From Beta vulgaris subsp. vulgaris (taxonomy: Eukaryota > Streptophyta > Magnoliopsida > Caryophyllales > Amaranthaceae): a stretch of DNA of 64,000 nucleotides. The translations under genes and the position numbers were made by a program. The stretch covers positions 51,878,828-51,942,827 of the forward strand of contig NC_079209.1 of NCBI RefSeq assembly GCF_026745355.1, written 5' to 3'. Below are positions 48,279 through 60,730 of the stretch, one piece after another (position 1 is the stretch's first letter; every line of letters begins with the position of its first letter). Below the pieces are notes generated by a model, which worked only from the letters and a program-made list of their open reading frames with translations, was not told the origin of the DNA and did no database searches.

Positions 48279-51200
48279 TTAGGTTGCCCATAATAACGGC
48301 TGCCTTGTCTTCTTTGAATCTTCTTGTGATTGTATTAGCTGTGTCCTCAAACTGTATTCTTTGACCTGAAATTTAAGAGCAGTAAAATTAAGGTTTAGGC
48401 ACAAGTGCATCATTGAAAAAGGAAAGGAAGATTAATAAAAAGTCGTAAAAGCGAACAAAAGTACGATTAACGGAGGCTAATGGTGCAATAAGCATGATTA
48501 GCATGAATACATGATGCAAAAGTTGCAACAAAGACTAGCCTGTAGCCACCTTCATCATCAAAGCTACTGAAGAATGGGGAAGTGTGAGTTAATGCCCCTT
48601 TTTTAAGGTTCTTTCGGTGGTTTTGATGATCAAACTCCACCTCCTCTAAAATATGCATTTTACAGCCAGCAGCCACCTTGATTTGTATATAGAAAAAATA
48701 AGTGTGTACATGTATACACCGAGAAGATCTTGGCGATAGATGGCTTGTACTTTATAGATTGTTACAGTAACTAATATACAATTGCATGCTAAGGATGGAT
48801 TTAATTAACCGGGGAAAATGTTCTATATAGCCTTAATTGCCTGATTAGGCCAACATCCAACTAGCCAAACGCAGACGTCCTTCTAGTATATTATACTGCC
48901 TTGTTTGGCACGACACGTGCGACCAGATTAAATAGCAGTAATGATGATGAATTTATTTGTTCTCTCATGGCAATGTTTTTGGTAATAGTTATAAATCTCA
49001 AAACTACTTCCAAAATGGTAATGAATGGCATATGGTAATTTACGAGGACTAACGCAAACTTCAGGGGATACTTAGGGATAGAATTGCATCGCCACAGGCT
49101 TCAGCACGGGAGTATTCTTGTGAACTTACATGTAAACTCATTATCATTATCACCAATTATCTGCGATTACCAAAGGAGACCTTTGTCTTGTTTCTCAAAA
49201 AAAAAAACAGAGATGTTCATCTTGGTTAAAGCATTTTCAGCCAGATGCATTATGCAACTATACTATCTAAACATACTACAGGGAAATAGTCTTGGTTCTT
49301 AATAGTCTTGATACAGAATATCCAAGACCTAGACGTCAAAGAACACCATCCAAGTTTCTTAGATGGTTGGATGTGGATCATTTGGATTATCGGTCCTTAA
49401 AATTAAAAGTCAGGTATGTTGATGGTTGTCTGTTTCTCGGACAGATTAATTCCTAAAATGACCATACAATTGTTCAAATTATTGCCAAAGATCCTATTAG
49501 TAGGAGGCACTAATAAAAAAGAAAAGCCACCACTGAACCACAGCACCTCATAGAAACTGGAGGACCCACTGAACAAAGTTTCTAGAAAAAATTCTCCACA
49601 CTCACAGTGAAATGCTTAATAACCTAGAAGTCAACAACCAACACAAGAGGATCAACTTAGAAGTGATAAGAGTTGAGGTAATCATACCAAGTAGAGAAAT
49701 TATCTGGGAATCCAACAAATCTTGCAAGTTAAGCTAGTTCAGCTAAATATACATGCATCATGTAACAATTTTCATATTTGCAATAAATCATGAATGTACA
49801 ATAAGTATGATCATTAAGATGTTGCAAATAATCAACAAAAGAGTATCATTATTTTGTGATGTTCTAACCTGCATGGCTGATGTAGAAGCCAACAGAGCCT
49901 CACTCTCATTAAGCAAGGCCCTCCCCTGTCCTGCCAATTCAGAGAGCTCAGAAACCAAGCCATTAATTCCTTCAACCTACATTGTATGAGAAGCAAAGTA
50001 GCAAGTCAGCATTACAAGAGCAGGCATGGCCAAGTTACATTCGAGCAAGAAGTAGATAGGACCAGGCTTAGGACTCTTCAAGTTCTCATGAAATGCTTAA
50101 GCAATGAAACAACGGGATATACATGAATATAATTTGGTAAAATTGAGAATGACAACTCTGCGCCGGTGACATCCATAAAATTCAAAATGAAGTAGTACAT
50201 TATCAGGATTATCTTATCTACAGCACGTTAGATATCCCATTTGATAGTTTTTTGCTTAGCATACGATACATTCATGATTTTACAATACAATTCATCATCA
50301 AGCTTTCCGAAGTAATACTTGCAATTCATTATCAGACTTCAAAAATCAATTGGAGTATTGGACTTTTTCTTTTGAGGTATTGGATTATAATGGGAAAAAT
50401 GGATAACTGATGGACAGTTAAAGGGTGAAAGGTTTATCAGTATATTCTTTATAGACTTAAAAGTAATAAAACTCATCTATAATACTTGTCAGATCAAAAT
50501 GCAGTATGTTGAAAGAAAGTCAAGCCTTGATGAAGAATGAATTTGACGCCTAGTCAATATGAAGACTGAAGAGAGTGACAATCCATTACTCACTCAGAAA
50601 TTCCAACTTTAACGGCTGGGGGTAAAGGTCACAAGTTCTCACCCACAAACTTATACTTCTATAGTAGTACTTAATGAGACCAAGAAGCTGGAGCTTCCAT
50701 TAACCATTATTTAATTCAAGAAGTACAACTTCCTTGAGTAGTAAATCCATGGAAGTTAAGTTTCATGAGAATTATCAGATTCAATCCTTCTTGAATTTCG
50801 ATACATGCAATTCCTTCAACACCAACTTTAATGGCTGGGGGTAAAGGTCACAAGTTCTCACCCACAAACTTGTTTTCACCAAGTACCCCCGAGTTTTCAA
50901 AAAATTCACCTGGTACCCTCCATATTTTCAAAACTCACTAAGTACCCCTAAGTTTCAAACTAATACACGGGGTACCCTTAAATGTCCTTAATGACTAACA
51001 ACGTTAACCGCCGTTAGTCATTAACCCTAATTAACATCTAATCCTAACCCTAAACTTAACCCTAACCCTAACCACCCCCTCCCCATCCCCCCCCTGCCTC
51101 CTCCCCCACACCCCCCACCCTCCCACCACCCCTATAGCCTCCTCCACCCCTACCCCTCCACCGCCGCTCGACCATCGCAGCCCCTCCCCCTCCCCATCCC

Positions 51201-54200
51201 CTCCACCGCCGCTCGACCGTCACAGCCCCTCCCCTGCCACCGCCGTCGCTTTTCGTTGCTCCCCAGATTTCCCCCACCCCTTTGATTTCCCCCACCCCGT
51301 CGCTGCCCAGATTTTCCCCACCCTGTCGATTTTCGTTGCTCCCCAGATTTCTCCCACCCCGTCGCTGCCCAGGTTTCCCCCACCCCGTCGATTTTCGTTG
51401 CTCCCCAGATTTCCCGCACCCCGTCGCTGTCGAGAAAGATGGTGGGGAAGGGGTGGGGAAATCGACGAGAGTGGGGGTGGGGACGGGGTAGAGGAAGAGG
51501 GCTTGCGGGGGGTGGGGGAAGGAGGGGGGTGGAAGTGGGGGAGGCTGCAGAGGTGGTGGGAGTGTGGGAGAGGGGTGGTTAGGGTTAGGTTTAGGGTTTA
51601 GGATTAGGGTTAGGCTAAGGCTTAGGATTAGGGTTAGCATTAGGGGGTTAATGCCATTAGTCATTAAGGGCATTTAAGGGTACCCCGTGTATTAGTTTGA
51701 AACTTAGGGGTACTTGGTAAATTTTGAAAACATGGAGGGTACCACGTGAATTTTTTGAAAACTCGGGGGTACTTGGTGAAAAAACCGTCTGGGAAACATT
51801 GATTTATTGAGCAAAAGGTCATTCGTGTAAAAGCTGAACATGGGGAGTACAACTCTGTTACCAAGCTCTATGGAGCTTACTAAAACGAAAATTATAACTT
51901 TCTCTTCTGCCTAAGAACTTAGTAACCATGCTGACATACCCACAAACAAACAAGGCCTAAAAAGTTAAAACCAGAAACAACATGAGAGCAAAGAAGCAAG
52001 TTTGCCTGGCCCTATCTACAAAAGGATTATATAAATTTATGCGAGATTCACATCTCACATTCTGCTGCGTTACATTAAAAAAGAAATACTTAAGCATTAC
52101 TACGTCAATTAATTTTCAATGATATGGCAACAAGAATTAAACCAAATTATCATCATCCTACATATTCACTCCTAGCCTCCTTTGTCCAATAACTCTATGC
52201 ATTAATCAGGACAAGAAACAAAAAGCAGCCTTCATCTCACCTTTGATAGCACAGAACAGACGGAGGAACCCATCGCCTGCATCACATCAACAGCAGAGCT
52301 GACTGCAGCCTTCAAAGAATCAATATCAGCCTGCAAAAATACAAAATTATTAATTCCTCCGAAAGAACTCCTCCAAAAAAATATGACACGAAATGAAAGG
52401 GGGGATTGGTTTTGTATTGTTAATCCAAAAACCAGAAAGTTGTAAAAGCTGCCGTACTTTTGCCCCTCCAGTAACTGGAAGCCGAAGAGTGCAAGCCTCA
52501 AGATCTTTAATTGCTCCATTCAAAGAAGTAGCATGGTCTCTCTCAAGTAAAGCCCAATCTTCTAGGTATGCCATCTGAAAATAAATTGTTGTAATAAATG
52601 AATTAAAGGAGGGGAAAGGCATCATTGTGAACCAAACAAAAACAGAAATTTACAATAAGATATTATCCTCTATATTTAAGGAAACTAATGCGGTTTATAA
52701 ATCTACAAGGCCAGGTCAGAATCCTATCACTGCTGTTGAACTTACTCATGCCAACTATCAACAGACATTTTGTTTCTTTCCACAGTGCAGTACATTTAGT
52801 CTTCCTCGCACAGCTTCCAGCAAATTACAATATCTGATTCATGCATATCGTGCTTGCATTTTGCAGATCAAAATATCTCAATAATAATATACAAGCATAC
52901 AATCTACCCTTAGAAGGAAAGAAACCCAATGCAAGAAGACCATGTTTCTCTAGGATTATATACCAAGAACTACAAATGATCGCCTAAATCCTGCTTTTCT
53001 CCTCGGTGCTTAGAACATGTTTGGTTCAACATTTTTGGCCTCCAAGAAACGGAATCAATTACCAACTCGCTTTCTTCTGGTTTGGTTCAATCTCTCCTCA
53101 ATCCATTGTCATTACTTGATGGTACCGGTAATGGACTCCCGTAATCTTTTACCTTCTTTTCCCCCTCTGAGTAACAATTCCATTCCTTGGTGGTAATAGT
53201 TACCATTCTCTTTCCATTCCAAGGCTTGAGCCAAATAGCCAATGGAGGCAACAGTTTTTGTTACCATTCCCATCCTTTACTTGATTTCATTCCCTTTCCA
53301 TTCTATGGCTTGAACCAAACCAGTTAGTTTGAAGGGGGGGAGGGATCTGTTAGTTAACTTCCACTTAGAATATGAAATCCATCCTTTGACCAAAAATCAT
53401 GTACAAATTCTCATGATTCTCCGTGCATTCTACCCCCAGGTATGTACAACTTGTTTGGATAATAAAATTTAGAGAAAAGGGGAGAGGAAAAAAATCAACT
53501 TTGCCTTGTTTGGATTTTAGGTTGAGCAATAGCAGGAAAACGATCAAGAGGAATCAATTATACTTCCCTCTTTAATAAACTTCAAAGATGGAAGATTTGG
53601 ACGGAAATCAACCCTTCCCGTCTTTCCCTCCCTTCCCAACTAGACATTTCGAAATGAGAAGGGATAGGATTGGGCATAGCTAGACCTTCTTTTAATGGCC
53701 ATTACTTTGGCTGACGGAGGGCCAGATGCAGAGATTCTGTTTTGAAGATTAAGTTACTCCGACAACTTTCACGAGTTCACTGGTGAATTATTGCTAAATT
53801 GCTTAGTGTAAGTGTAGCATTTTGTAAATAAGCCAATTGTACGATACATCCAAATTTTCTCTCAGCAACAAAAGAGCAATGAGCAGGGGTAAAAAACTAG
53901 TGAATTGTACTGCATAGAGACAGAGTCAAATGAGTGCTAGGCTGATCTTAAGATTTAAGAACTTACTTGCTCACTCAACACTGTATTAAGCTTTATGTCC
54001 AGGTTCAGCTGTTGAAGATCAACACGTTTCCTTATAACGGAATCCCAGAGTTCCAAATTTGTTTCCCAGACATTATATAGTGTTTGCTGCAGTATCAGAA
54101 AATATATTTACTACATTGAAATACAAGCGTAAAAACATTTTAATAGGCAAAGAAAAAGTATATTCAACTTTCAAGACACTCAATTGCAAATTAATGTTGT

Positions 54201-55578
54201 TACCAGAAGAACAACCATAAGATGGCTTTGTAAATCAAAAGGAATAAAATTGTACCTCTACAGTAAGTTTCTGAATATATAGAGCACCCTCTGCTCGAGC
54301 ATTAGCAAATCTCCATTGCAGATGTCTATTATACAACAAGCGCAACTGATGAGCCTCTTCTAGTTGGTTGTTTTTCTTGCCTTTCTTAATATCAGCAAGA
54401 AAACTGAGGACCGAAGTTGTACTGGTGGGTTGTCTGGTGGGGCTAGACGGCCTAATCCTTGACGGACTTGTCCCTCTAGATTGAATTGGAGTGGATGGTC
54501 TCGTTTTGGATGGACTAGGCGTAGCTTTAGAAATGGAGGCCCTACTTGGTGACGGCAGACGTGAGCCAGGCAATGACCCAGATCTGACTGAACAAGCAGG
54601 TGATGTCGCTTTTTCTGACGAACTCAATCCACTGCCTCTGTGCCTTGCAGATATTCTCAGTAAACTATCATCCACTGACTTCATCCGCAACCCCAATCCC
54701 CCAATATGATCATCAAATGATGACTGCTGTGAAGCATCACTAGAAGTTTTATGTAAAGGTCTAGGAATACCATCAGCTGACAGTCTCCTTAACGAAGGTG
54801 TCCCAATACTAGGAATTGAAGAACTTGAAACTTTGCCAATTCTATCAGTGAGATCCACACTTCTTGTCATACTACTAGAAGACAATTTGGCACCTGCTCT
54901 ACTCGGCCACCGATGCTGATCAATCAGCCGTGCATGTGAACTATCAACAGGTCTAGAATTCTCAGATTGATGAGATAAATTCTTCCCTCTCAACGGGCTC
55001 CTCTTCCTCTCCGGTGTTGGTTTTCTCAAAGAAGCAGCTGTCTCAGCCTGCTTTTGAGCTACATTGGATGATGGCTTCAAAGTGCGATCTGAGAGAGCAT
55101 GTGTAACTGGTTTCTCTTTTTCTTTTTTTTTACTAACAGGTATTGAAATGCTATCAGATTGAAAAGAAACACTAAGACTACGCATTGTGGAAGGCCATAA
55201 TACCTCTGGCAACCTACTGCTTATCATCTTTTTGGCCGATAACAGTGACTCTGCCGATGTATCTGAGACCGGTGTTGAGGAACCAGACGGTGATGGCGGT
55301 GTTGACGGTCTTCTCCTTTCGGCAGATAAAGCTCTCTTGGGAGCCGATTGGGATGATGGTAATGAAGAATTAACATTTCTTGTAAAGTTTGGTGATGGGC
55401 ATCGCCGTGAATTGATATTTGATGGTGTTGGTGATTTGTATCTAGAGCTAACTTCCCTGGTCCGGGACCGCCGTGTGGCTGTGAATCCATTGTTCTTCTC
55501 TGCCGGAACCAGTGGTCTTCTTGTGGTATCCACAGCTGATTCTTTATGTAATTCTTGGAGGGCCTCAAATACATCCAT
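48279..55578 (-). CDS. AUG8: Augmin subunit 8-like QWRF-motif protein
   Basis: AUG8 is the plant microtubule-binding member of augmin, which recruits gamma-tubulin to microtubules for branching in spindle, phragmoplast and cortical arrays. Coding exons are 55578-54256 (441 aa), 54086-53967 (40), 52574-52458 (39), 52330-52241 (30), 49976-49869 (36) and 48365-48279 (28 plus stop), all phase 0, 614 aa. The N-terminal two thirds is basic and Ser/Pro-rich, typical of microtubule binding, with [18 protein letters not shown] and [20 protein letters not shown]. The QWRF motif is at 421-424 in [16 protein letters not shown]. Helical exons follow ([33 protein letters not shown]). It ends [11 protein letters not shown]. 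The N-terminal phrases recall Arabidopsis AUG8 more than other QWRF proteins; the exact paralogue is an inference. Introns 4 and 5 are long, and one holds a foldback element. Confidence 0.92.
50605..50870. repeat. Direct repeat of about 48 bp in AUG8 intron
   Basis: GGCTGGGGGTAAAGGTCACA followed by AGTTCTCACCCACAAACTT occurs near 50615-50652 and again near 50833-50870, about 218 bp apart. The second copy abuts the left end of the foldback element. Confidence 0.8.
50873..51782. mobile_element. Foldback element with telomere-like arms in AUG8 intron
   Basis: Both ends read inward TTTTCACCAAGTACCCCCGA, and the inverted similarity runs about 190-200 bp, through CTAATACACGGGGTACCC to CCTAACCCTAAACTTAACCC. 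The arms end in CCCTAA-type repeats like plant telomere units. Between them the left is very C-rich, the right G-rich, with repeats of CCCCACCCCGTCG at 51270-51425. Long inverted ends suggest a non-autonomous MULE or other foldback element. No clear target duplication was found. Confidence 0.75.
53013..53323. mobile_element. Tourist-like MITE in AUG8 intron
   Basis: The loose inverted ends GAACATGTTTGGTTCAA and the complement CTGGTTTGGTTCAAGCC are flanked by TTA at 53010-53012 and 53324-53326. GGTAATGG/CCATTACC words repeat inside. Confidence 0.6.
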
Positions 55579-58500
55579 CCAAACTACATAGATTAGACGA
55601 CATTGGTCAACTTTTTATCAAATGTACATAACTCACAGACTTTCATATATCCCACATTCACGCTCCCATCAAAAGAAAAAGACCCAACAGCTCAAAATGA
55701 AGATCCTTTTTCTGAGGTGTCAAAATCTGCCATGAATTCAGAAACACAGAAAGAAAAGAAAATAAAGGGTCAGATGCTAACAGATAGAAATGATGAAAAA
55801 GAGAGCAAACTAATAACAATAAGTAAAGGGAACAAAAGAAATAAAAAAAGGGAAAACAGAATTACAAAATTAGCAAAAAGATTACATCTTTAGAGCAACA
55901 ACCCAGATCTGATTGATAATGAATTTGATTATTACAGAAAGTTAAGAGTAAATGAAATAATATGCTACAGATCATGCCATGTGAGGATGATCAAAGAACC
56001 AGAAGCATAAAGGGTCTTAAAATTACAGGGCAAAAAAGATGGAGAAGTTCAGAAATGTAAACTAACGGTCATATGTGAAGGTACCCCCCAACTAGAGGGG
56101 TAAAGGAGCTCCGTAGGATAATTAGGAGAGAGAAAGAGGTCCAAAAAGTGGGGTAAGGAGGGAAGAGGTGGGGGGTTTGGGTTTGGGGGGGACCTGGGAC
56201 CATAAGGCATAAACAAATGGGAAGAAAGAAGAGGAACTGATCACTGAAATTAGGGTGGTGGTGTAGGATAACAAAGGAGGGTGCGTAGGATAAGACAAGT
56301 TTTTCCTTAACCCTTTTTACTCTTTTTTTTTTTTCCTTTTCTGATGAGTTAAGTGGCCACTCTTGAGGGGGGCAATGGCTTTTGTCACTCTCACGGGAGT
56401 GCCATGGTCGGGTAGTCTGGCCTTATTTAGGATTCTCTCTCTCCTCTCTTTCTCTCTCTCCTGGTTGCAACTTACAAATCTACCCTGTCCTGTTCCTGTC
56501 TCCCTTCCCTCCAAAATTATGAAAAGGAATTCAATGAAAATGAAATCAAACTTCCAAATGCAGCAATTACAGCTTGTTTGTGAGAATACTTCATGGTTTA
56601 AAAGTTCTCTTGGGAAGATAATCATTTCTTAGTCCCTCCTACACTTTACAGTAAAAAAAAACTAATTGAATCTGTCACAATCAACTGTATTGTAAAGATA
56701 AAATTTGCTATTTCTTTTTTCTTTCATTGTATTTGTGGGGGTAAATTTAACAATAAGAATTCTTTTGGATTGTTCTCACACAGGGTCCTATCCAGAAGTC
56801 CATTACAAACCAGACACCCCCCAACTCCCTTCCCTTCTTAAATCCTGCTTGAGGTAGAAATTGAAGCCTAGATCTTGCTAGGGAAGATGGGAAAGCTCAC
56901 CACTTGAGCCAACCCCAATTCTTATTTAACAATAATGGTTGTTGACACAATGATCATTTCTAAAATGCTCCTACATTGCAATTTGCATGGTAGGAAAAAA
57001 GTGTCATACTGGACTTGAACATTTTGCGGTTTAAACTGATAGACAGCTACTTAAGCAAGATTCCTTGAGAGTTAGGAGTGTACGAAATAATAAGAAAATC
57101 CCAGTCTTAAACTGACTCTAATGGGATTTAAAACATTATCCTTGGACTAGATTACTATTAAAGGTAGCGTTGCCACTAAAAAAAATGGAGGAAGTATATG
57201 GTATGGTAAATCTCTCACTATTCTTTTGTTTGTACAATTGAAAAAGAGCATAGCAATTTGTTCCTTAAAAGTTTTATAATGAAAACAACTAAGCTCCCAA
57301 TTTACAAGGTGTTTTGGGATTACCAGTAATTTTTTTGCGATTAATTACATGCATTAACTGTTTCTGCTTGTCATTAAACCTGTAAAGTTCAAAAAACTGA
57401 AATTCAACTATTTATATATGGGAACATGTGTTCACTGTTTAGGGAAATGGAGGGAGGAGTCATGTATGGAGGTCCACGTGCATTAGAGAACTTTGTTCAT
57501 CCCTATAAAATTCACTATAGATTGAGTTTATCAAACAAAACCCAAAATTACCAAACCAAGTTAACTTCTCCTTTTATGAGTACTAGATGAAAGACGAATT
57601 CCTAAATTGTGTCAAAAATATGCATAATCTAATAAAATTGGTATCTTCCTAAATTGTCTCAAAAATATGGATCTAATAAATTTGGTAGAACTTGTACTTA
57701 TTTTTTTTAAAAGAAAACAATAAACATCTATATCGCACAGAAACAGTTGGTCCTTGCCCGTTAGAATTTAAAAAATGGAAATGATTTCAAAACCGGAAAT
57801 CTCAAGTTGTTATCATTTTAAGGTTCATTAGCACACACAATCTACTAGGATTTTGAGAGCGAAAAAAGGTTTCCATACTTCATTGATCAACATTCAACAA
57901 TATGATACTACAAATAGTACTAAATCTAATGCAATTACACTAAAAAAACAAGCAAGAAACAAAAACAAAATTGCAGAGCAATTAAGTAATACTTTTAGTA
58001 CTCCTATACTAATTTAGGTTCACAAATTTTAGAATTTCTGACAAAAATTTCAGGCGTAAAACAGAAAATAAACAATCATTTAAGTATTGACCTTCTCAGA
58101 CTTGTGATTTTCCAGAATTTGGAGCGAAATTCAATGCACACTATACGGAAGATTTTGCGCCAAATAAAAACGATTTCTCAATTATTACATTTTTGTTTTA
58201 CAAATTGGCCTTTTCTCCGTGAAATTATTCAATATTCAATTAATATGGCGTCTGTATGTGACAGGTTCATGTCCCTCGAATATGAAACACCGATATTGGC
58301 ATAATTTTGAGGTAATAGAAAGACGCCAAAACACAGAGACAACATACCACTTTCTTTCATAAATTAACACCAATTTAACTACAATTAACAATTAATCAAA
58401 CTCAAAACTTCGATCAAACGACAAAAAATTTCATCCGCATAACATCAAAAAAAACCTAATTAACAAAGATTAAAAGAATCTGGATGAAAAATTACCTAAT

Positions 58501-58850
58501 AAAACAATCGAATCAGAGATTCTGCGCGAAAATCGTTCGTCGAAAGAGTGAAATTAAGCAGGAATTTTCTGCGATTAACGAAGAATTAGATTTTTTTTTT
58601 TTATCTTCACTTTCTTTTCGATTTTTTTTGATCGAATCACTGAATTGAATGCAGAAAGTGTCGCTTGAGAATTGTATGAAGTGATTTTAATTAGTGATGA
58701 TATTTGTGATGGATAGGAGAGAGAAAAAGAGAAACTGATAAAGATGAAAAGCAGTTGAGAAGAAGAAGAAACAGAAGGGAAATGAAAACCGGAATTTTTG
58801 AGTTTGAAGAGAGAGAGAAAGTGGGCCGTTGAATTAGGAGTTGGTCGTTA
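55579..58850 (-). other. AUG8 5' UTR with a 2.9-kb leader intron
   Basis: A CT-rich leader on the minus strand (about 58840-58496) ends TTATTAG before a GTAATTTT donor. An acceptor TATGTAG at 55590-55584 leaves five bases before the coding ATG at 55578. The inferred intron is 58495-55584. It holds a SINE-like remnant at 56765-56925, and otherwise AT-rich DNA with only unsupported short frames. Long leader introns often raise expression in plants; that role here is inferred. Confidence 0.5.
56765..56925 (-). mobile_element. SINE-like (tRNA-derived) remnant in AUG8 leader intron
   Basis: On the minus strand GGTTGGCTCAAGTGGTGAGC resembles an A box, and GATCTAGGCTTCAATTTC a B box about 35 bp on. 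The ends are undefined. Confidence 0.45.
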
Positions 58851-59030
58851 ATTTCGCGCCACCAAGACTAACAATATTTACTAGTCCTCCCCCTCCATGC
58901 ACGCAATGTCGCAATGTGAGTTGATGTATAGAAAACATAAGTGATGGAAAATATTATTTTACAAATTAATTTTGTTACTAGAATAACGATAATTTTATAA
59001 GCGATTTAAGTATTAATTACATAGAAGTAG
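58851..59030. other. AUG8 upstream flank
   Basis: This short AT-rich interval directly upstream of the inferred AUG8 transcript start shows no clear TATA box that I can defend. Confidence 0.3.
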
Positions 59031-59134
59031 CGTTGGTAATGAGTTGAGATAGCTCGCGAGCTACTCGAACTCGACTCAGTCAAAGCTTGACTTGAACTCG
59101 AACTCGACTCGACAGGTTAACGAGTCGAGTCGAG

Positions 59135-59169
<35 letters not shown>

Positions 59170-59640
59170 TTTTTGTTTTTTTAAGAAATTTACACTTTTT
59201 TTTCTATAAAAATACTTGTACTTTTCTTTTTAAAAAAATGAAAAAAAAAAGTATATAAAATGATCAAAAGACAAAGTGAAGAATTTCTCCTATAAAAAAT
59301 AAAACTATATCAAAGGATGAGATTTGGTATTTCTTGTTCAGACAAAATCTTCAAAGAATGCATATAGGTAGCTGGAAGTTGAAACTGAATTCGAGCTGGA
59401 ACAAAGTTCGAGTTCGATCTTTAACCGAGTTCGAGTTCGAGTTCGAGTTCGAGTTCGAGCTTGAAACGAGTTCGAGCTCGAGTTCTAGTTTAGGTTCCGA
59501 GTTCGAGTTAGAGTTTGAAAAATTGAAACTCGCGAGTTTTTAAGTCGAGTCGAATTTGGGTATGAGTTTTCGAGTTCGAGTCGAGTTTAGTCAAATTCGA
59601 GCTCGACTCGCATCGCATCATTATTGTCTCCCCTACGTAG
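59031..59640. mobile_element. TCGAG/GTTCGA-word repeat element
   Basis: GAACTCGACTCG words lie near the left end, a (TA)n run at 59140-59168 lies in the middle, and GAGTTCGAGTTCGAG words fill the right end, including a perfect GAGTTC hexamer run near 59427-59460. The left start TAGCGTTGGTAATGAG is similar to the 45455 element's start. No coding capacity is seen. Confidence 0.55.
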
Positions 59641-60185
59641 AAGTGTTTTGGGTATTTCAGGAGAGACACCAAAATCCTGAGATGTTTCTTTATTAAATTG
59701 AGATGTAAAAGATATATCCATATCTATAATAGAATTATAGAAAGTAAAACTAATAAATATGTGTACATACTTGTTTTAAATTGGATAGTATATGATGCAA
59801 CATATTAATGTACTATAGTAAAGTCATGATTGTTGGTGAGGTGACTTTGACAATTCTGCGAACTTCTTTTTTTATTATAGTCTTGAAATTGTTAGGAAAG
59901 AGTGTTGTAATGTTTGATTAATGCGGAACAAATCAATAAAATAATAAGAACGAGAAAAACAATAAAGAAGATAGAAAAGAAAACACAAGGATTTACGTGA
60001 TTCAATCAAAATAGACCTACATCTACAAGTGAAGGGAATCAAGAGCTTCTTCACTATGATGAAGAAAATACGGAGAATAATGACAAGGAGTTATAAGGAT
60101 AATAGAGGCTAAGCATGTGTGTATAATGAACACAAAGATTCCTTTTATAACATAAGGAAACCCTAATAAACCTTTAGAATAATCT
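59641..60185. other. Possible LTR-like remnant
   Basis: Near 59990 the phrase CACAAGGATTTACGTGATTC recalls a phrase common in plant LTR retrotransposon LTRs. I found no paired LTR or coding domain. Confidence 0.25.
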
Positions 60186-60189
60186 CCTA

Positions 60190-60730
60190 GTTAGAATTGA
60201 CAAAAGTTGACCCAATCCGATAACCCAACTTGAAACTGACCTGAAAATTCCGGATTTGGGTTAAGATTTTCGACTTGAAATAAAAAATGAGTCGACCCAA
60301 CTCCACCTGAAAATATAATGGGTTAGGTTCAAGTTCACTTTTTGAACCTGAAAATAACCCGAATAACCTGATTTAGAAATCGAATTATTTTCAAGTCGAG
60401 TCAACTTGAAATTAACCCAGATTTCATAACTTATAAACCTATCTTTTGTTATTCTTATTTGTATTGGGCCAAGCCCGTTTCTTGGATAACCTAAATTTCA
60501 TTTCAGGTTATCAACCCATACTTTCATAACTTAGCGTGTGTAGTTGAATTTCATTTCAGGTCATTTTAGGTTGGTTTCGGGTCAACCCGAAATCGATAAG
60601 GTCGGGTTTGGGTTATGATTTTTGACCTGAACTTAGATTAAGGTTGGATTTTGGTTAGGGGTAAGTGACCTGATATATAAATTAGGTCAACCTCAAAATT
60701 AACTTAATCCAACTTATTGTCAGCCCTACT
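60190..60730. mobile_element. GACCTGAA/GGGTTA-word repeat element
   Basis: Degenerate words such as GACCTGAAAAT, AACCCGAA and GGGTTAAGATTTT fill the interval, which closes with ATTGTCAGCCCTACTCCTAG. Read inward from the right it starts TAGGGCTGACAAT, similar to other word-repeat elements here. Confidence 0.5.

Noticed and set aside
51068..51673. A 201-codon minus-strand open frame rich in Gly, Pro and Arg
   Set aside because: It lies in the GC-skewed interior and arm of the foldback element inside an AUG8 intron; the frame is a by-product of C-rich repeats.
55603..55893. A 96-codon Lys-rich plus-strand frame
   Set aside because: It lies opposite the AUG8 leader intron in A-rich DNA and has no motif.
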